Shown here: positions 34,001 through 49,000 of the stretch, piece after piece | Layout: the number at the start of each line of letters is the position of its first letter | How positions within the stretch are numbered: position 1 is the first letter of the stretch | Origin: Acanthopleura granulata | Lineage: Eukaryota > Mollusca > Polyplacophora > Chitonida > Chitonidae | NCBI GenBank assembly: GCA_016165875.1 | Contig: JABBOT010000007.1 | Coordinates: 10,566,216-10,630,215, forward strand | Length of the DNA: 64,000 nt | Direction of reading: 5' to 3' | The notes under the pieces: model-generated | What the model was told of the DNA's origin: nothing | The model's database searches: none | The model's input: only the letters and a program-made list of their open reading frames with translations | Translations under genes and position numbers: made by a program

Positions 34001-37000
34001 GCATTCATTATGATGAGAGAACGATACATATTTGAAAAACAACAGAGCTATTTTGTACAAATTACTTTTGTCCAGCCCATGCAACACAGTGTATTATTCA
34101 GCATCTTTTTATTTGAAACAATGTGTTCATGAGTGTAGGTTATAATTGCTAAACTTTGTTTGTTTGTTTTCTTTGTTTTTTGTTTCGGTGGAGGGGGGGT
34201 TAGGGCAGAGGTTATGATTATTATTATTTTGGTCAGATGGTACAACAGGTTATCATCTATACTGAATTTTGTTGTTCTATATAATGTAAATCTGTGCTGA
34301 TGTAGTGAACATGATCAGTATTATTAACATCATGACGATTTACTCTACACTTCAGCTCACATACAAGTGTACGATACAATATAACGTGTGACATGTTAGG
34401 ACAACTAAATGCCCCGTGGTCAGTCCAGGGATAACTGAAAAGAAAGTTGCAGAAATAAAACATGTTCAAATGATAGGTCAACAATTTCCAAGAAAACCGT
34501 CTGGTTGGTACGATGAGTTACGATTTATAAACTTCGCATGTTTTGTTTTTGTTTCGGTGAGGGGGGGGGAGGGCAGAGGTTATGATTATTATTTTGGCCA
34601 GATGGTATGACAGGTTATCATCTATATTCAATTATGTTGTTCTGTATATTGTAAATCTGGACTGATGCAGTGTACATGATCGGTAGTATTAACACAATGA
34701 CGATATACTCTGCACTGCAGCCAAGTGCAAGGGTACGATACATTGTAACGTGTGACATGGAAACTATATGCTCAGTTATCAGTTCAGGGATAAAACATAT
34801 TCAAATGGTACGTCAAAAATTCCCAAGAAAACCGCCTGGGTGATACAATGAGTATTACCCCTGTCTATGGATTGAATAGAACAGAAAGTGAAAATATGTA
34901 TTAGGTCCAGCACGCCAAAGAGATGGTCTTCCGTGAACATTTGTATAACATTTCTAGTGTTTGTGACAGATCAGGAGATACGCCGGAGTAAACCATCTCT
35001 ATGTATTTGTATCTATCTGTTAGCTGATGTCCGTCATGTGTCCATACATTGCAGGTGGCTCCCGATTGAAAGGCTTTACTCTGAGTGTGGGGACCAACAA
35101 TCAGAGATACAATACTTGTTATACAGACCGGACAACCAGGGACTACGGTCCCGGGGACATCGTCAACGGTACATGTAACGATGGTAACCCCAGAACAGGA
35201 AACAGGGTCAGGATAAGCCTACCGGCAGACTCAAACACAGTACTGACACTCTGTGAAGTTCGCTTATTTGGTACGTTTCCATACCCATTATGTTAACGAA
35301 ATAATAATGTTCCTACCTTATACATGACAGAGGTTGTCACAGATCTTTGAACCGCCAGTTATATATCGTGTGGCAAACAAATACAGAGTCCCATTATATC
35401 CACTTTGGGTCAGCCTCGGTGACCTGGTGGTTAGAAAGTCCGCCTCGGGATAGGAAGATCCGTTATGAATCTCTGCTCGGGTCATACGAAATACTATACG
35501 AAATATTATACTTGTTGCTGCTCGCTAGGCGTTCAGCACCGAGATGTTAGAGCAATGAAACAGGACTGGTCGGCCTGGTGTCAGTCTAATGTCACTGGGT
35601 GGGATGTCATGTGTGGTGTCTTCGCCATGATGTTCCAGTAGCGTCAGCCCCATGGCGGCTTGGGATCGCCCTGTTAAACGAAGACACAGTATATGTATAC
35701 ATTCTAGTGACTTCTCGTCGCCATATGGTTGAAAAGTTGTTGAGTACGACGCAAAACCCAAACATACATACATACATACTGATATCCACAATATTGCACA
35801 TCTATTAATGTTCTGTTAATACTCCCCCAGCTTTGAAAATGTTGTGTTTGTTGTGGTACCTATTCTATTCTATCCGGACATCACCGGCGATCTTTTTGAG
35901 CCAGCATTTTCAAATCTTTTTTTAAGGTGTAATTGGATGCTATTGTGAAAACGTATGATCATCTTCCGTTCCACGATTGCTTACAGTTCCCTCAGTTCAT
36001 TACAACACCCCCTCCCCCTCAAAAGTTACGAAACAAGTTGTCAAACATTCCACGATTGTGTCTTTTTTTCCCCTTGATGCGCATTGCAGCCGATTAGAGT
36101 CGAGATGACGATTAGCGAAGAGCTCAGCTTGTCAATGTTATCAATAAGTTCAACAATGAGACATCTTTGCTGATAACTTCCGATCATTGTCGGAAAATAC
36201 GCATGAAATATAGCGGCTATTGTGAGATGTCAAATATTTAACTAAATGAAAATTTAAAAAAATATTTGCCATGTTCTTTCTCTTTCTTCAAAGCTATACT
36301 GTTCCATCAAGGGTTCATCCCACGTATCTTTAATTAAATTCTGTGAAACGCACCACCCAAATGAATGGGTTCAATGTTAGGGAACCTAAGAATACAAACC
36401 TCTCGTAAAAGTTAAGATTAGAAGAATTAAACATTAAGTCAAATATATCAGCTTTAATTCCACAAAATTCATAACATTAAACGAAGACACTAGAACACCA
36501 GACCAAATGTCTGTCCCACATTAATGTTTGTATAGTATACCTATCTAGTTTCTTCATGTTTTATAAGCGACATGACCGAGATATGGCAGTTCGTAAGGAA
36601 GCAAAATGGCGCACACTGAGAAAATGAACGGTTATCAAATTAACCAAAATTATTAAAGGCCAACAAGCCGTTCAGAAAACACTGAATCTACCCCCAGGAG
36701 AAGTAGCTTCTGGCGTCACCAGGATTGACGCCGTTGTGTCAATCATACTACCAATATATTACTGGGGTGTAATTAGTTTACTTCCAGTTTACCTCTTCAT
36801 ATAACAGCGATTCAAAAGTATGACTGATATTAGCGTGTGTATTTACAGAATGTAATCCGGGATGGTACGGACCAGATTGTGCAGCGGAATGTGGGTTCTG
36901 TTATCAGGGGAGATCATCCTGTGACAGAATATTCGGGTACTGTCAGGCAGTACCCGGTCTGCCGCTATGCATGGCGGGATACAACGGGACCCGCTGTAAA

Positions 37001-40000
37001 ACACGTGAGTGAACACTTTTTGCTTGTCCTATGTACCATCTCTACCTTTCCCGACACAAACTTGTGTGTTCATTATCCCATTTCATACAAATACAACGCA
37101 TCTAACTGGCACCCACATGTTTCTTTTGAGTTCCTTTAAAATTAAAGTTAAAATCCAATTTAGTAGGCGTGTTACACTTGATAATAGTCATAAAATTCTA
37201 TGAAATATTAATTAGCTGATTTGTTACCTGTCCTGGATTCATGATGTCCAGTGAGTTTTTGAGATATCTAGGTGGTGGCTGTAGCGTCTTAAGGACGTCA
37301 ATGACATTCACTATAAATCATAGATAGTGTGATGTAAGATTAGGTTTTAACTGGATGATAATTGTTTTCTTTGGTCTGGGTACTTTGTATGAAATGGCAC
37401 CTTCGTAGGCACTAAGGTAAATAAAAAGTAAATGAAGAAAACACGTGTGTTTTTCTTTCCCCCGGGCTCTGCACGGATTCCTCCCAACATAATGCTGGCC
37501 GCTGTCGTATAAGTAAAATATTCTTTAGTACGACGTAAAACACCATTTGAGTAAATAAATAAATAAATAATGTTTTGGTCACATGAGGACGACAAACCCT
37601 TCTGATGTATGAATACTGTGTCTTCAAGTGGCAGGGCGAGTCCATGCCGCCAAAGTGCTGCCGCCACTGGAGCATCATGCCGAACACACCAGCCACGACA
37701 TCCGACTCAGTGACATTATAATGACACCGAGCTGACCAGTAGTGTTTTCTTCCTCTAACCTTTTAGTGCAGAGCGCCAAGCGATGCAGCAACAAACACAT
37801 ATACCATTTCTTAAATCTTGAACCTAGATCTCCCGGTGTGAAGGCGGACGCTCTACCCACTAGACCGCCAAGGCGACTCAAGCAGTATATTGAAAGGAAA
37901 CAGGGCAGAGCCCGGGGAAAACCCATCACCATGTGCATGTTGCTGGCCGGAGAGGAAGCCAGCGTGAAGTGGACTTGAAGTCATAACGGTCGCACTGCAG
38001 TCATTACTCTATCGCGGTTATTCCCTCGGCCATTGAGGTCTCCTAAGCCGTGTAAGTGTATGGTTCCTGTACAACCTGGGAGTCCTCACCTAGATGAGGT
38101 ACATATATAGCTGGGATGGAGACGGAATTGTACAAAGTTGAGGAGGGGAGTTTGTTTTACCCACTTGAAAACCGGCGTGCTGTAAAAATAATACCTATGA
38201 CAGCAGTTTTCAGTACCAGAATTCGCGAGTCAAAAATTTTTAAAACGTCAATGCCTACTACTGTCAATGATGAGTTAACACACAGATGTGTTAAGGTTGG
38301 CCCCTCTTAGTATATACATGTACATGACGGTCAAGTGTGAGTGACGCTGGAGGCATTTTTCAATTTTCAATGAAAAATTATGGTGTCCTCAAACGAATTA
38401 AACAGGAGAAGTCAGAGTTTTCATCAATGCACTGACGGGACTGCCATAAGCTATCGAACGGAAATCGGTCGGAAATTTCCCTACCTCCACGAATGTTCCC
38501 GAACATAATGCCGACGGATTTGAGCCGAGTGTCCCAAAGCAGATTTTGCTCGCCGTGATTTCCGATATAAAGTGGATATTTGTTATCCCTACACCCCCTT
38601 ATTCCGCTACAATTTGTAGAAAACACAATGCTGATTTTCGCATAGTACGTGTTATTAGACGAATAATCTTTGAATTATAATGAACGAAAACTTTTATGTT
38701 TAAGTAAATCAGTATAATTATTGGACAAATTAAATTTTTGGGGCTAACACTTCAAATTGTAATTTCTGAAACAATATGTATCCGCACCACAGATGTGAGT
38801 TTTGCATAAATGACAGTGAATAAAATTTGAAGAATTGAACAACTGCAGAAGCTCGACATTTCTGCGTTTATTTCGTGGATATAGATCTTGTGTTTCTCCC
38901 GTCTTCTCCTTGGCTTCTTCTATACACGCTATAAACTGACATAAAATCTACCTAAACCTAAAACGCAGTCTAATCCTCCATTACGCGGATAAATCATTCT
39001 GCGGATACTGCCACATTGGGCAAATAATAAAGGACTCAGTCGATGTTATTAGTACAGGTGTGCGTTTTTACGTTTTGGTGTCAATGATGAACGGACAACC
39101 AGGTTCAGCGGTTTTCTTGGGGCATTAAAGTGGCTTGAAATTACAGTTTGCCTAAATACCCAGCCCGGAAATTAAGTAGGCTGTGGACGTGATGTTAACG
39201 CGAATAGTTGTCGAAATAAGTGGGGGAGTAGGAGTTTCGGGGGGAACTCAGCTTGTCAATGTTATCAGTAAGTTCATCAATGACACTTTTTCTGATAACT
39301 TCCAATTATTGTCGGAAAATATGCATAAAACAGAGCGGCTATTGAGAAACATCAAACATTTCACCAAAATGAAAACTTAAGAAAAAAAAAATTTGGCATG
39401 TTTTTTTTTTCCGCCTCATGTATGTTTAATTTAATTCTGTGAGACGCACTACGTAAAGGAAAAGGGTTCCATGTTAGGGAACCTGAGAATAAAAATCGAT
39501 GGTAAAAGTTAAGATGGGAAGAATGAAACATTAAGTCGGGCCAAATATATTAGCTTTAATTCCATAAAATTCATGATTTTAAAAGAAGAGACTGGAACAC
39601 CAGACCAAATGTTTATCCCACATTAATGTTTGTGTAGATAGATTCATCTATCTAGTTTCTTCATGTTTCATAAGCGACATGACCGAGATATAGCAGTTCT
39701 AAGGAAACAAAATGGCGCACACTGAGAAAATGAAAGGCTATCAATTTAATAAAACAGGGGCGAGTTATTAAAGATCCACAAACGGTTCAGAAAACACTGA
39801 ATCTACCCCAGGAGAAAGTAGATCCTGACGTCACCATATAGTACGCCCTTCTGTCAATCATACCATCGTGCGCATTACATGGTGTAGAACCTACCTGTAT
39901 AGAGAATAAGGAAATGAGAATAAGGGATAAGTGACTAACTTCAGCTCGGGATTATGTTTTACTTCAATATGAGCAGTTTGGTTGACCATAGCTTAATTGA

Positions 40001-43000
40001 CTAAGGAGACTGTTCCCGAAGTAGTCGAACACGTGGGTTTTAGCGTGGGAGAGGGGTAAATGCAAACATGGCGACTCCCTCTGCAAACAGCATAACCGCT
40101 CCAGCTTGTAGCCCTCAAAAGGGCACTCAAGTTAAGTGATGCTAATTTTATAGTAATATACAAGTGCTTCCATAGACTTCGAACACACTTCAAACAATAA
40201 AACCGAGAGAATACTTTGAGAGAAAAGTTTGATTCAACAAAGTTTTCCAATCGAGCTAATTCAACTAGAGTAATTAAAGATTCATCTGATTGTTAGAGTG
40301 ACTTACATGAGACATCAGAGTATTCATCGTCCATTAATGAGTCAGTAAGATGATAACAGGATTCTGCAGTTTCTCAACAGATGTGGTCATACGACTCAGT
40401 TGTCTGACTGGACTTACCTCAGTTGGAAAACATCACCTTTTTTAGTATGTTGACAAAAACTTTTCTCTGAGTTTGTGGTAACCCAATGCCCTACCTCTGG
40501 AAAAACGACAACATAACGGAATCATTCAGAATTCTGAGAATGCTCTTCCATTAGAAATTTTATACGGCCAGTAGAACAGGGTAGATTTTGTTTAGGTTTT
40601 CGAAAATTATTATGCACTAGGGTCACCAGACTGAAAACTAACCCGAAACCTCGTCTTATGTTTGCTGATTTACGTGGGCAGCCTGGAAATTTATACTGTA
40701 TCGACAACCAAGACTCTCTGTGTGGCAGTATTATCCAATCACTGCCCCGGCACTCTTCAGTTCGGAGGCAAGTCGTTGACCCAATTACTCCAATTGCGCA
40801 TGTGTTTCCAATAGGCATATATCCTCGAGGTACGAGTGACGCCACTTTGGGTTTCCGATTTCACATGGCTCCGTAAGAATTCCATTTTAAGAGTTGATTC
40901 ACGAAGTTACCATGCATGTCCCAGAAAAGGCTTTGGTCATTTAGCTTTGTTTCCGCGCCTCTTTCAAAATAAATCACTTTCACTTTTATCTAATAATAAG
41001 GTAAAATTTCGATGTATTTAACAACATGTACATTTATTTATAGCCTGTAACCCTGGGCAGTACGGGTCAGATTGTACACAGACATGTGGATTCTGTAACC
41101 AGAGGAGTTCCTGTAACGGCACATCCGGACACTGTCCGATTGTATCAGGTCAGACGCGGTGCATGGCGGGATACAAGGCCCCGATATGTAAAACACGTGA
41201 GTGAATGGTTTATACTTAGCATACTATCTTCATTACTCTGTCACATATTTGTTTGTTTCTTGGTTTAATCAACTATTCCCATGTGTGTGCAGTTTGACCC
41301 ACATTAGAACAGGTTAAGAGACTTCTTCCTATGGCCTACTGAATTGTAATGAATGTGATGTGATCAAATGAAATAATGGGAAAGTTTAGGAAGATTAGAG
41401 AGCTTGTTCTTTAGCTTGGTTAAATGATTCAGTCAAAACAACAATATTAGCCTCCACTAACATTATGCTGTTATTATGAACACCTATTCATCACATGCAC
41501 AAATCTAACCGAAAAGTAAGAGGATTAGCAAGCTGGTCACAAATGATCGCATCTATTTCAGGAGAGAGTAGATCCTAACATGGGCACATTGTAGGCCGTT
41601 GTGTTAATCAAGCACTCGTAGACGTATGTTTCAATCGGGTGTAATTAGTTTGCTTCCAGTTTAGCTTTTCATATATCAAAAAATCAATAACAGGACTGAC
41701 CTTGTGTGCATTTACAGAATGTGACCCCGGATGGTACGGAGCAGACTGTGCAGAGGAATGTGGCTTCTGCTCCAAGGGGAGATCATCCTGTGACAGAATA
41801 AATGGGCATTGTGAGTTTGTAGGCCAGGTGCGATGCATGGCGGGATACACCGGGGTAAACTGTAAAACAAGTGAGTGGACAATTTTTCCTTGTCCTACCA
41901 TCTATACCTTTTCATACAGTAACTTATGTGTTCTTTATCCGATTTCGTACAAATACAACGCATTTAATTGGCACCCACAAGTTTCTTTTGAGTTACTTTA
42001 AAATTAAAGCTGATATCCGATTTAGTAGGTATGTTACACTTGATAATAGTCATGAAAGTCTATGACATTTAAATTTACTGATTTGCTACGTGCCATTGAT
42101 TCATGATATCCAGTGGGATTTGAGACATCTTGGTTGTGGCTGTAGCGTCTGAAGGACGTCCTTGAAATTCACAACAAATCACACGTAATGTCATACAAGA
42201 CTAGATTTAAACTGAGAGATAATGGTTTGTTTCGGTCCGGGTACTTTGAATGAAAAGGCACTTCAGTTATTATTTATTTGTTTACTTATGTGATTGATGT
42301 ATTATGAGTAAGTGAATGCTTAGGGTTTAATGTCGTTCTTCACAATATTTCGTAAGTGAGAACGTCCGCCGGCAACCTGCGGATGGTTTCCACGCTGGTC
42401 TGTACGTATTCCTCCCAGCATAATGCGGGCGGCCCTTGCATAGTTGAAATATTCTTGAGTACGGCGTAAAACACCAATCAAATAAACAATGCTTCAGTCA
42501 TATGAGGACGACCATTTCTCGTGAGTGCATATACCACAGTGTGTCTTCTTGTGGCTGGGCGAGGCCATGCCGCCAAAGTGCTGCCCTGAGTGGAAGATCA
42601 TGCCGAAAACGCCAGTTATGACACCCAACCCAGTCACTTTATACTGACAGCGGGCCGACCAGCAACAGCAGGTACCATTTCGAAGAACTTATGTATGGCT
42701 CTACCAGGGCTTGAACGTGGAGCTCCCTGCCTGAAGACGGACGCTCAAACCACTTGAACACACACTTGACTGATGTGTGTTACATGTACTTAAGAATATT
42801 TCACTTATAGCATGCGGCAAACATTATATTGAAAGGAAATCCACAGCCATCTGCAGGTTGCTGGCCTTAGAGGAAGCCAGCGGTAACTGGATTTGTACTC
42901 ACTGCGGTCATTACTCTAGCGAGCTTATTCCCTCGGCCACTGAGGTCCCCTAACGTAAATAAGCTGTGTAAGCGTATTGTTTCTATACGATCTGGGAGTC

Positions 43001-46000
43001 CTCACCTAGGTGAGGTACACATATAGCTGGGGTGGAGACGGGGCTGATGGGCAAAGCTGGGGAGAGGAGTTTATGTTACCTCCTTGAAAACCAGCGTGCT
43101 GTAAAACTTTTTGTCTATGACAGCAGTTTTCAGTACCACAACTCGCGATTCAAAGAATTTTTAAACGCCATCTACCGTCTGTGATGTGTTTACTCACAGA
43201 TATGTTAAAGTCGACCCTTCTTAGTATATCCTTGTACATGTCGGTCAGTTTTGAGCGATGACGGAGGGATCTTTTCAAAGAGAAATTGTGGTGTTCTGAA
43301 ACGAATTAAACTGGAGAAGTCAGATTTTTCATCCAAGAACTGCCAGGACTGGCGGAAGCTATCGAACTGAAATCGCTCGGGAATTTCCCTACCTCCACGA
43401 ATGTTCCCGACAACGTCCGATTTGAACCCAGTGTCTCAAAGCAGGTTTTCTTTGCGGAGATTGCCGACATCAAGTGGATATTTGTTACCCCTATACTGTT
43501 ATTCCGCTACAATTTGTAGAAAACACAATGCTGATTTTTGCGTAGTCCGTGTTATTAGACGAATAATCTTTGAATAATAATGAACGAAAACTTTTATGTT
43601 TCAGTAAATCAAGAGGATTATTGGACAAATTAAAATTCTGGGGTTAATACTTCATATTGTAATTTCAGAAACTTCTTGTATTTGCACCACAGGTATGAGT
43701 TTTGCACAAATGACAGTGAAAGAAACTTGAAGAATTGAATAACTCCAGAAGTTTATTATGCGGATATAGATGTTGTTTTTCTTCTACCTCCCCCCACCCT
43801 TCCTCTATACACACTATAAACTGATATAAAATCTACCTAAACCTTAAACGCAATCTAATTCTACTATTGCGGCTGAAAATTTGGATAAAATTCAGGATCA
43901 AGATTAGAAATTGAGAAAAAGAGAAAAACTCAACCGATGAGTCTGAAAGAGGAGACAGAACTGCGGTCTGAAGCAGCAAGTCTCTTCTGCGTACCGCCAT
44001 TCTTTGCATTCTGTCTTAATTTGTGGCAGAGATTAACCCCCAGATTCACGAAAGTTCTTCAGCGAAAATGAGTGTATACACCAAAAACTAGCCAGGGTTT
44101 TATTGGCTCAATTTCGGTATCTATCAGTCGGAAATAAAAGATCATTCAATGTCTGTGTTAAACAAATACATCCTGAAGCAACATTATAACATAGTCGTCA
44201 TGGGAGATCATGGAATATTTTAATCTTTTTAGGTTGATGGATTTGTTTATTCTTTTACGACCATATTTACCTTCATTCAAGAAAGAACTGAGCCAATAAC
44301 GGTTGCTGGGAGAAGTCAGCTTCAGTTTGTTACCTTGTCTGGGCAGGAGTATTTGGTTTAAGTCATAAAACTTAAAAAGTTGTGAAATGGGGCTCAAGGC
44401 CATTCCCTCAGTCCTTATCATTTGTTTTCCTCGGCTGTGAGGTGATACGCTTTCCTGGATTTTGGCAGTAATGAATGTGGGGGTGCTTTAATTCTTGAAG
44501 ATTTAGTCGCACATTTATAGAAAACCAAGTGAACAGGGAATATCCACACTATTATGCTTAGATATCGAGTCATACCGCTGTATGTATCCACAGATACACG
44601 GCCATGGGCATGGAGGTTTAAGCTGGTCGCACGAAACCCATATTTGGGTGTAGAGCCTCTTGCAGAGATAACGAAAGTGTGTGATAATCTGTAATTCTAG
44701 GCAGTCCAATCCTAGTGCCAGTTACCAGCAGTGCCACAGGATACACGGGACCTCAATGCACACCTGACAACACCCTCAACGCCCTAGTCTGCTAGTATGT
44801 TCTTAACCTCCGCAGTGATCAGCGTGATCCAGGTCAACAAGAGCTTTGTTCAGGATACCCAACGCCCACGAAACCACAAACTTCAGTAGTGTTTGCCAAC
44901 TAGGGCTCTTCCTTTAGTATGCGAAGGTTTCTCAAACCCTTCTGAAGATGGTTTGCGTCGTAGTATGCCCAGTGTCATAGGGAAATAACTATGTAAAGAA
45001 TATCAGTCCCGCCTGTGACGTTACGACTAGTTGAATATGGCGTCCATGTCCTTCACAACAAAACAGAAGAATAATAAATAGGTTTGTGCTTCACCTCTTG
45101 TAGCCATATCACCTCACAAAATTGTGGCAACAGATTTCGATTTTATGGAATTCTGTTGTGAAATAACACTGTGGTCTGTTTGGAGGAACAGGGACGTATG
45201 ATTTATTGTTGCGTGCGATTGGTTTCACGGCTTGGAGTGTTGCTAATGTAAAGCAGATTTTTTCTGCGCTGTTTGTACACCATGCCACTTGTTTTTGAAT
45301 CATTGTATGAGAAAATGGTATGCTAAATACATTTTGTTGACAAGAATATGGACGTTTGATCTGTTGAGTTTGTGGGCTTTCATGCCTCTGACGAAAGGTA
45401 ATTGTCCCACTGACCATACTTGGGTTTACACCACAAGTTAGAACTGACCTGCTTTACTTTTACACCCCATATAATAATTATCCTCCTTGTGTACTTTTTG
45501 TATGAAATACTATACATTACTTCCCAGCATGCCCTGGTGGTACATACGGTGTCCTATGCCAGGAGAGCTGTGGTGAATGTAAGGACGGGAACCACACGTG
45601 TGATAATGTGAACGGCACGTGTACCAGCTGTGCAGCAGGATGGCAGGGAGATCTGTGTAAAGAAGGTATAAATAATAACTGGTGGTATAAAGAAGGTGCA
45701 ATTACGCCAAGTAGAAAAGAGAAGGTATAAACTGTAATATGAACTGGGAGACCTCTGTAACGAAGGTATAAACTGTAATATGAACTGGGAGCCCTCTGTA
45801 ACGAAGGTATAGACTAAAATGGGAACTAGGAGTCCTCGTAACAAAGGTATAAACTATAATAGGAACCGGGAGCCCTCTATAGCGAAAGTACAGTGCATAA
45901 ACTATAATGAAATCTGAAAGTCCTCTGTAAAGAAGGTATAAACTGTACTCGGGCTGAGAGACCACGGTAAAGAGTATAAAAACCATAATCGAGTCTGTAA

Positions 46001-49000
46001 AGAAGGTATACTCTGTAAACCATAATAAAGGCTGGGAGACCTTTCCAAAGAGGGCATAAACCATAATGCACTAAATTACTGGAACTTTCCCGATCTTATT
46101 CAAACCGTCATGTAGGAAAGTGCTGGAGACTTCTGCGTATGTTACATTCCAGAAGTGATATATTCTAGCAATAATCTTCGTGGCATAAATACGCATCCAG
46201 ATGACGAACCGACGAGGAACCTTTGTCGTAGTTTCAACGTCAAATGTTTAAACTTGCATGCCTAGAAAGGTAGCAATTCAATATACTACTCTAAAGCCTA
46301 CTTTAAGTAAGACTTAAACGTCAATTGTAGCCATCAACTTCAAAGTTATCCACTTATCCGGATGATCGAATATTTTTTCTTCGTGCCATTGTCGATTCTT
46401 CAAGAATCAGCAGTTGCTCGATGTTTCTCCACGACATAATCACTTGGCAATAAAGCTCTTCTGCCATTTAGGGTTTCGAATTGACTAGTTATGTTAAGAA
46501 ACTAAGCTATACTTAACACAATCTAATCTTTTTCATCTGTCACGTAAAATGCAGAATGGCTAAATAGTTGAACTACGTATAACTAGAAGAGGAATTCTTA
46601 AAACACCAAATCTCTGAGCATTGCCTATAGAGATCATCACTTGATCACGAAGTATATATGCAAGTTGTACTACATGTATAGTTCGGAAATGAACATTCTG
46701 TATTCAACCATAACATTTATAAACTTATGCATTTACATAAATCATACTCGGTGAGTGGAAATATTCGTTGAGAACATGGAATGGGCAACCATACATTCAT
46801 AATTTATAACAGTTTTCATACATAAGAGATGAAAATAATAATACAGGTAATATTGGTGTCAACACAGTTTCATTAAAATATTTTATCAATCTAAATGGCA
46901 GTTCATTGATTAGACGATATATATATATATGATATAATCTGGTTAATTGAGTCACAACAAGATAACTCTGTAGCACAACCTGTGCACATATGTGTCCGTA
47001 AACAAAGTCTGTCCAATGTTTATCACCCATTTTAGAACCAATCTGTCCATAAATGTTCTCTAGATAACGGTTGCAAGCATAAGTGTTACATAGAGTGCCA
47101 TGAGTAAGAATCATTTGTGTCAGGCAACACGTTTAAGAAATTTTGATCAGGTTCCAAAAAAAATTCGTCGAAGAGATACTTGAATGTGCCAATGCGGCTT
47201 ACCTAATGGCTGAAAAGTCCTACTCACACCTCCGCAATGAAGAGAGGCGTGTGTTTAGAAGGATTCCCTCACGTGACATGCGTTTTTCAAGGGGGCGGGG
47301 GTTCCGCCGTGACACTGATGTATGTATATTGATTTCCAACAGACCAATATCCTCCCCCATTTTAACATGCTATCAAACCCTGGGATGCGCCCAGAAAGAG
47401 CCACTTTAGGTTGATCTGAGGCCCAGAATCCGTCACAGTGACATTGGACTGGTGCTGTTTTGAGCAGTTCATATTCCTGTTTAGTTGAACTTTCCTGTGC
47501 AATTCTATACCTTGTTGTTGTGTTACCTTCAAAAGTGCTGCATAGCAGGCATAGAATGAGATCCTTCCACTTTGGGGTAATTTTTTGACTAAGTACATCA
47601 CCGAAATTTGAGGCAGTAATTCTCAATTTTCCTTCTAGATGCCATTTGGAACTTAAGCTTTGGCAGCCAGTGTTTTTTTCTATTTCCATCAGTTGCTCCC
47701 TAGAGTGGACATTTTCCCGGTAAAAATGGTGCCATTTTGTTTTCAGCTGGTCATTGGTGATATCCAGACATTTTTTTGTTTTTTGAGGTGTTCGTTTTTG
47801 TTCTGTCAGCTTTATCATTCGTTGCCTTGCGTGTGTTTCTGGTTTTGCGGCACATCGCTTTGCAACCAAGCACATCTTTGACACCTCAGAGGCCAATTCT
47901 TGTAATGCTTTCCCTGCCGGAGTACCTGTCACGTGTTTCCAAGCTATGGCTGACCACCCTACACCCAGATATTTTTACAGCGTTGCCGCAAAACAGTGGG
48001 TTACTCATGATCCTTTCCACGCTGACTGATGACCTTTCCGCCATCAAATTTCTTTCGAAGCCCCATCCATGCCTCCGCTAAATTTGTGGTGCTATTGCCA
48101 ATCAAACGGTCTGATTGGCCATACATTCTTCGAAGAGGTATCAGAACAGCTGATTTGAGCTCGGTGGTCACATCCTGTTTTCCTCCCTGTCGTCCTTCAC
48201 GGGACTCTTCCAGGGCTACCATATCGCTTACACTTTTCCACATATCTTCAGCTCTGGTGGAGAAATCCAGCAATGCATCCATCTCTGCACACTAATGGAG
48301 TGGTTGTTTACTCTACTCTACATCTTGCGCAGACTCTATACTATCCGTGTACTGATGATTGATTGTTTTTTCACTGTAGCCTTACAAACGTCTTCCGGAT
48401 TTCTGCAAAACGATCAGCTTGTTTTGACCTGAGTTGGATGGAGAAGGGTACAAGGCTAGTAAGTCTCATTCCAACAGCGTTAGACAAACCACCTTTACCT
48501 TTACATTCAGGATGTTCTGATACAGTTTTCTCTACGCTAGTCCCAAGACATTTAACAGAGTGGTTAGCACATTCCAGTTTCTTAATGTCTCTACACCAAG
48601 ACGGTCCTTTATTCAGCACAATGCTTAGTGTGAAGCTGTCAACGTCAGCTACGATTTCCATGTAGCGTTTCCCATACCTTCCTTCTGCAACACTAAGTGC
48701 TTCCAGCATTACATCCGCCTCCATAGCTTGTGAACTCTCAGACCAATTCTTATTGGTCATGGGATCTGATTTCAAGTTTATGGTTATCGGCATACATGTA
48801 CAAAACCCAGATTTTATTGCGAACACCTACATGCAGTACTTTACCCGTCGCCAGTTTAATCACAACTCCCACTGCTCCAAGTACGTTATATGTATGTTTG
48901 TTGGGAGCGCTTGCTCCAGCTGCCATCGCACATGGTTGTAACATCTCCCCCTCGTGGTACATACCTCTTTTTTCGGCCAGTTTCCGCTCTTCTGCCGCAG

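Larger units (their letters stand above)
36100..39030 (+). repeat. Local duplication block 1 (around exon 5)
   Basis: The part from about 36.7 to 39.0 kb, with exon 5, SINE fragments and a distinctive flank (GGGAGTCCTCACCTAGATGA), matches 41.57-43.87 kb at an offset near 4.87 kb. The part at 36.1-36.78 kb matches 39.19-39.86 kb at an offset near 3.09 kb (CTCAGCTTGTCAATGTTATC). This suggests that exons 5, 6 and 7 arose by successive local duplications. Confidence 0.75.
41570..43870 (+). repeat. Local duplication block 2 (around exon 7)
   Basis: Counterpart of 36.7-39.0 kb, with the same order: exon, TAGTAGGT.TGTTACACTTGATAATAGTC, SINE family 1 fragment, SINE family 2 copy, SINE family 1 head, then GGGAGTCCTCACCTAGGTGA and ACAATTTGTAGAAAACACAA. 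Confidence 0.75.

Noticed and set aside
33033..34132. Several ~100-residue overlapping ORFs in intron 3
   Set aside because: They lie on both strands with no motifs and no splice partners, and are typical of open AT-rich sequence.
40522..41021. ORFs on both strands in intron 5
   Set aside because: Overlapping in antisense, without motifs; probably an unclassified repeat or chance.
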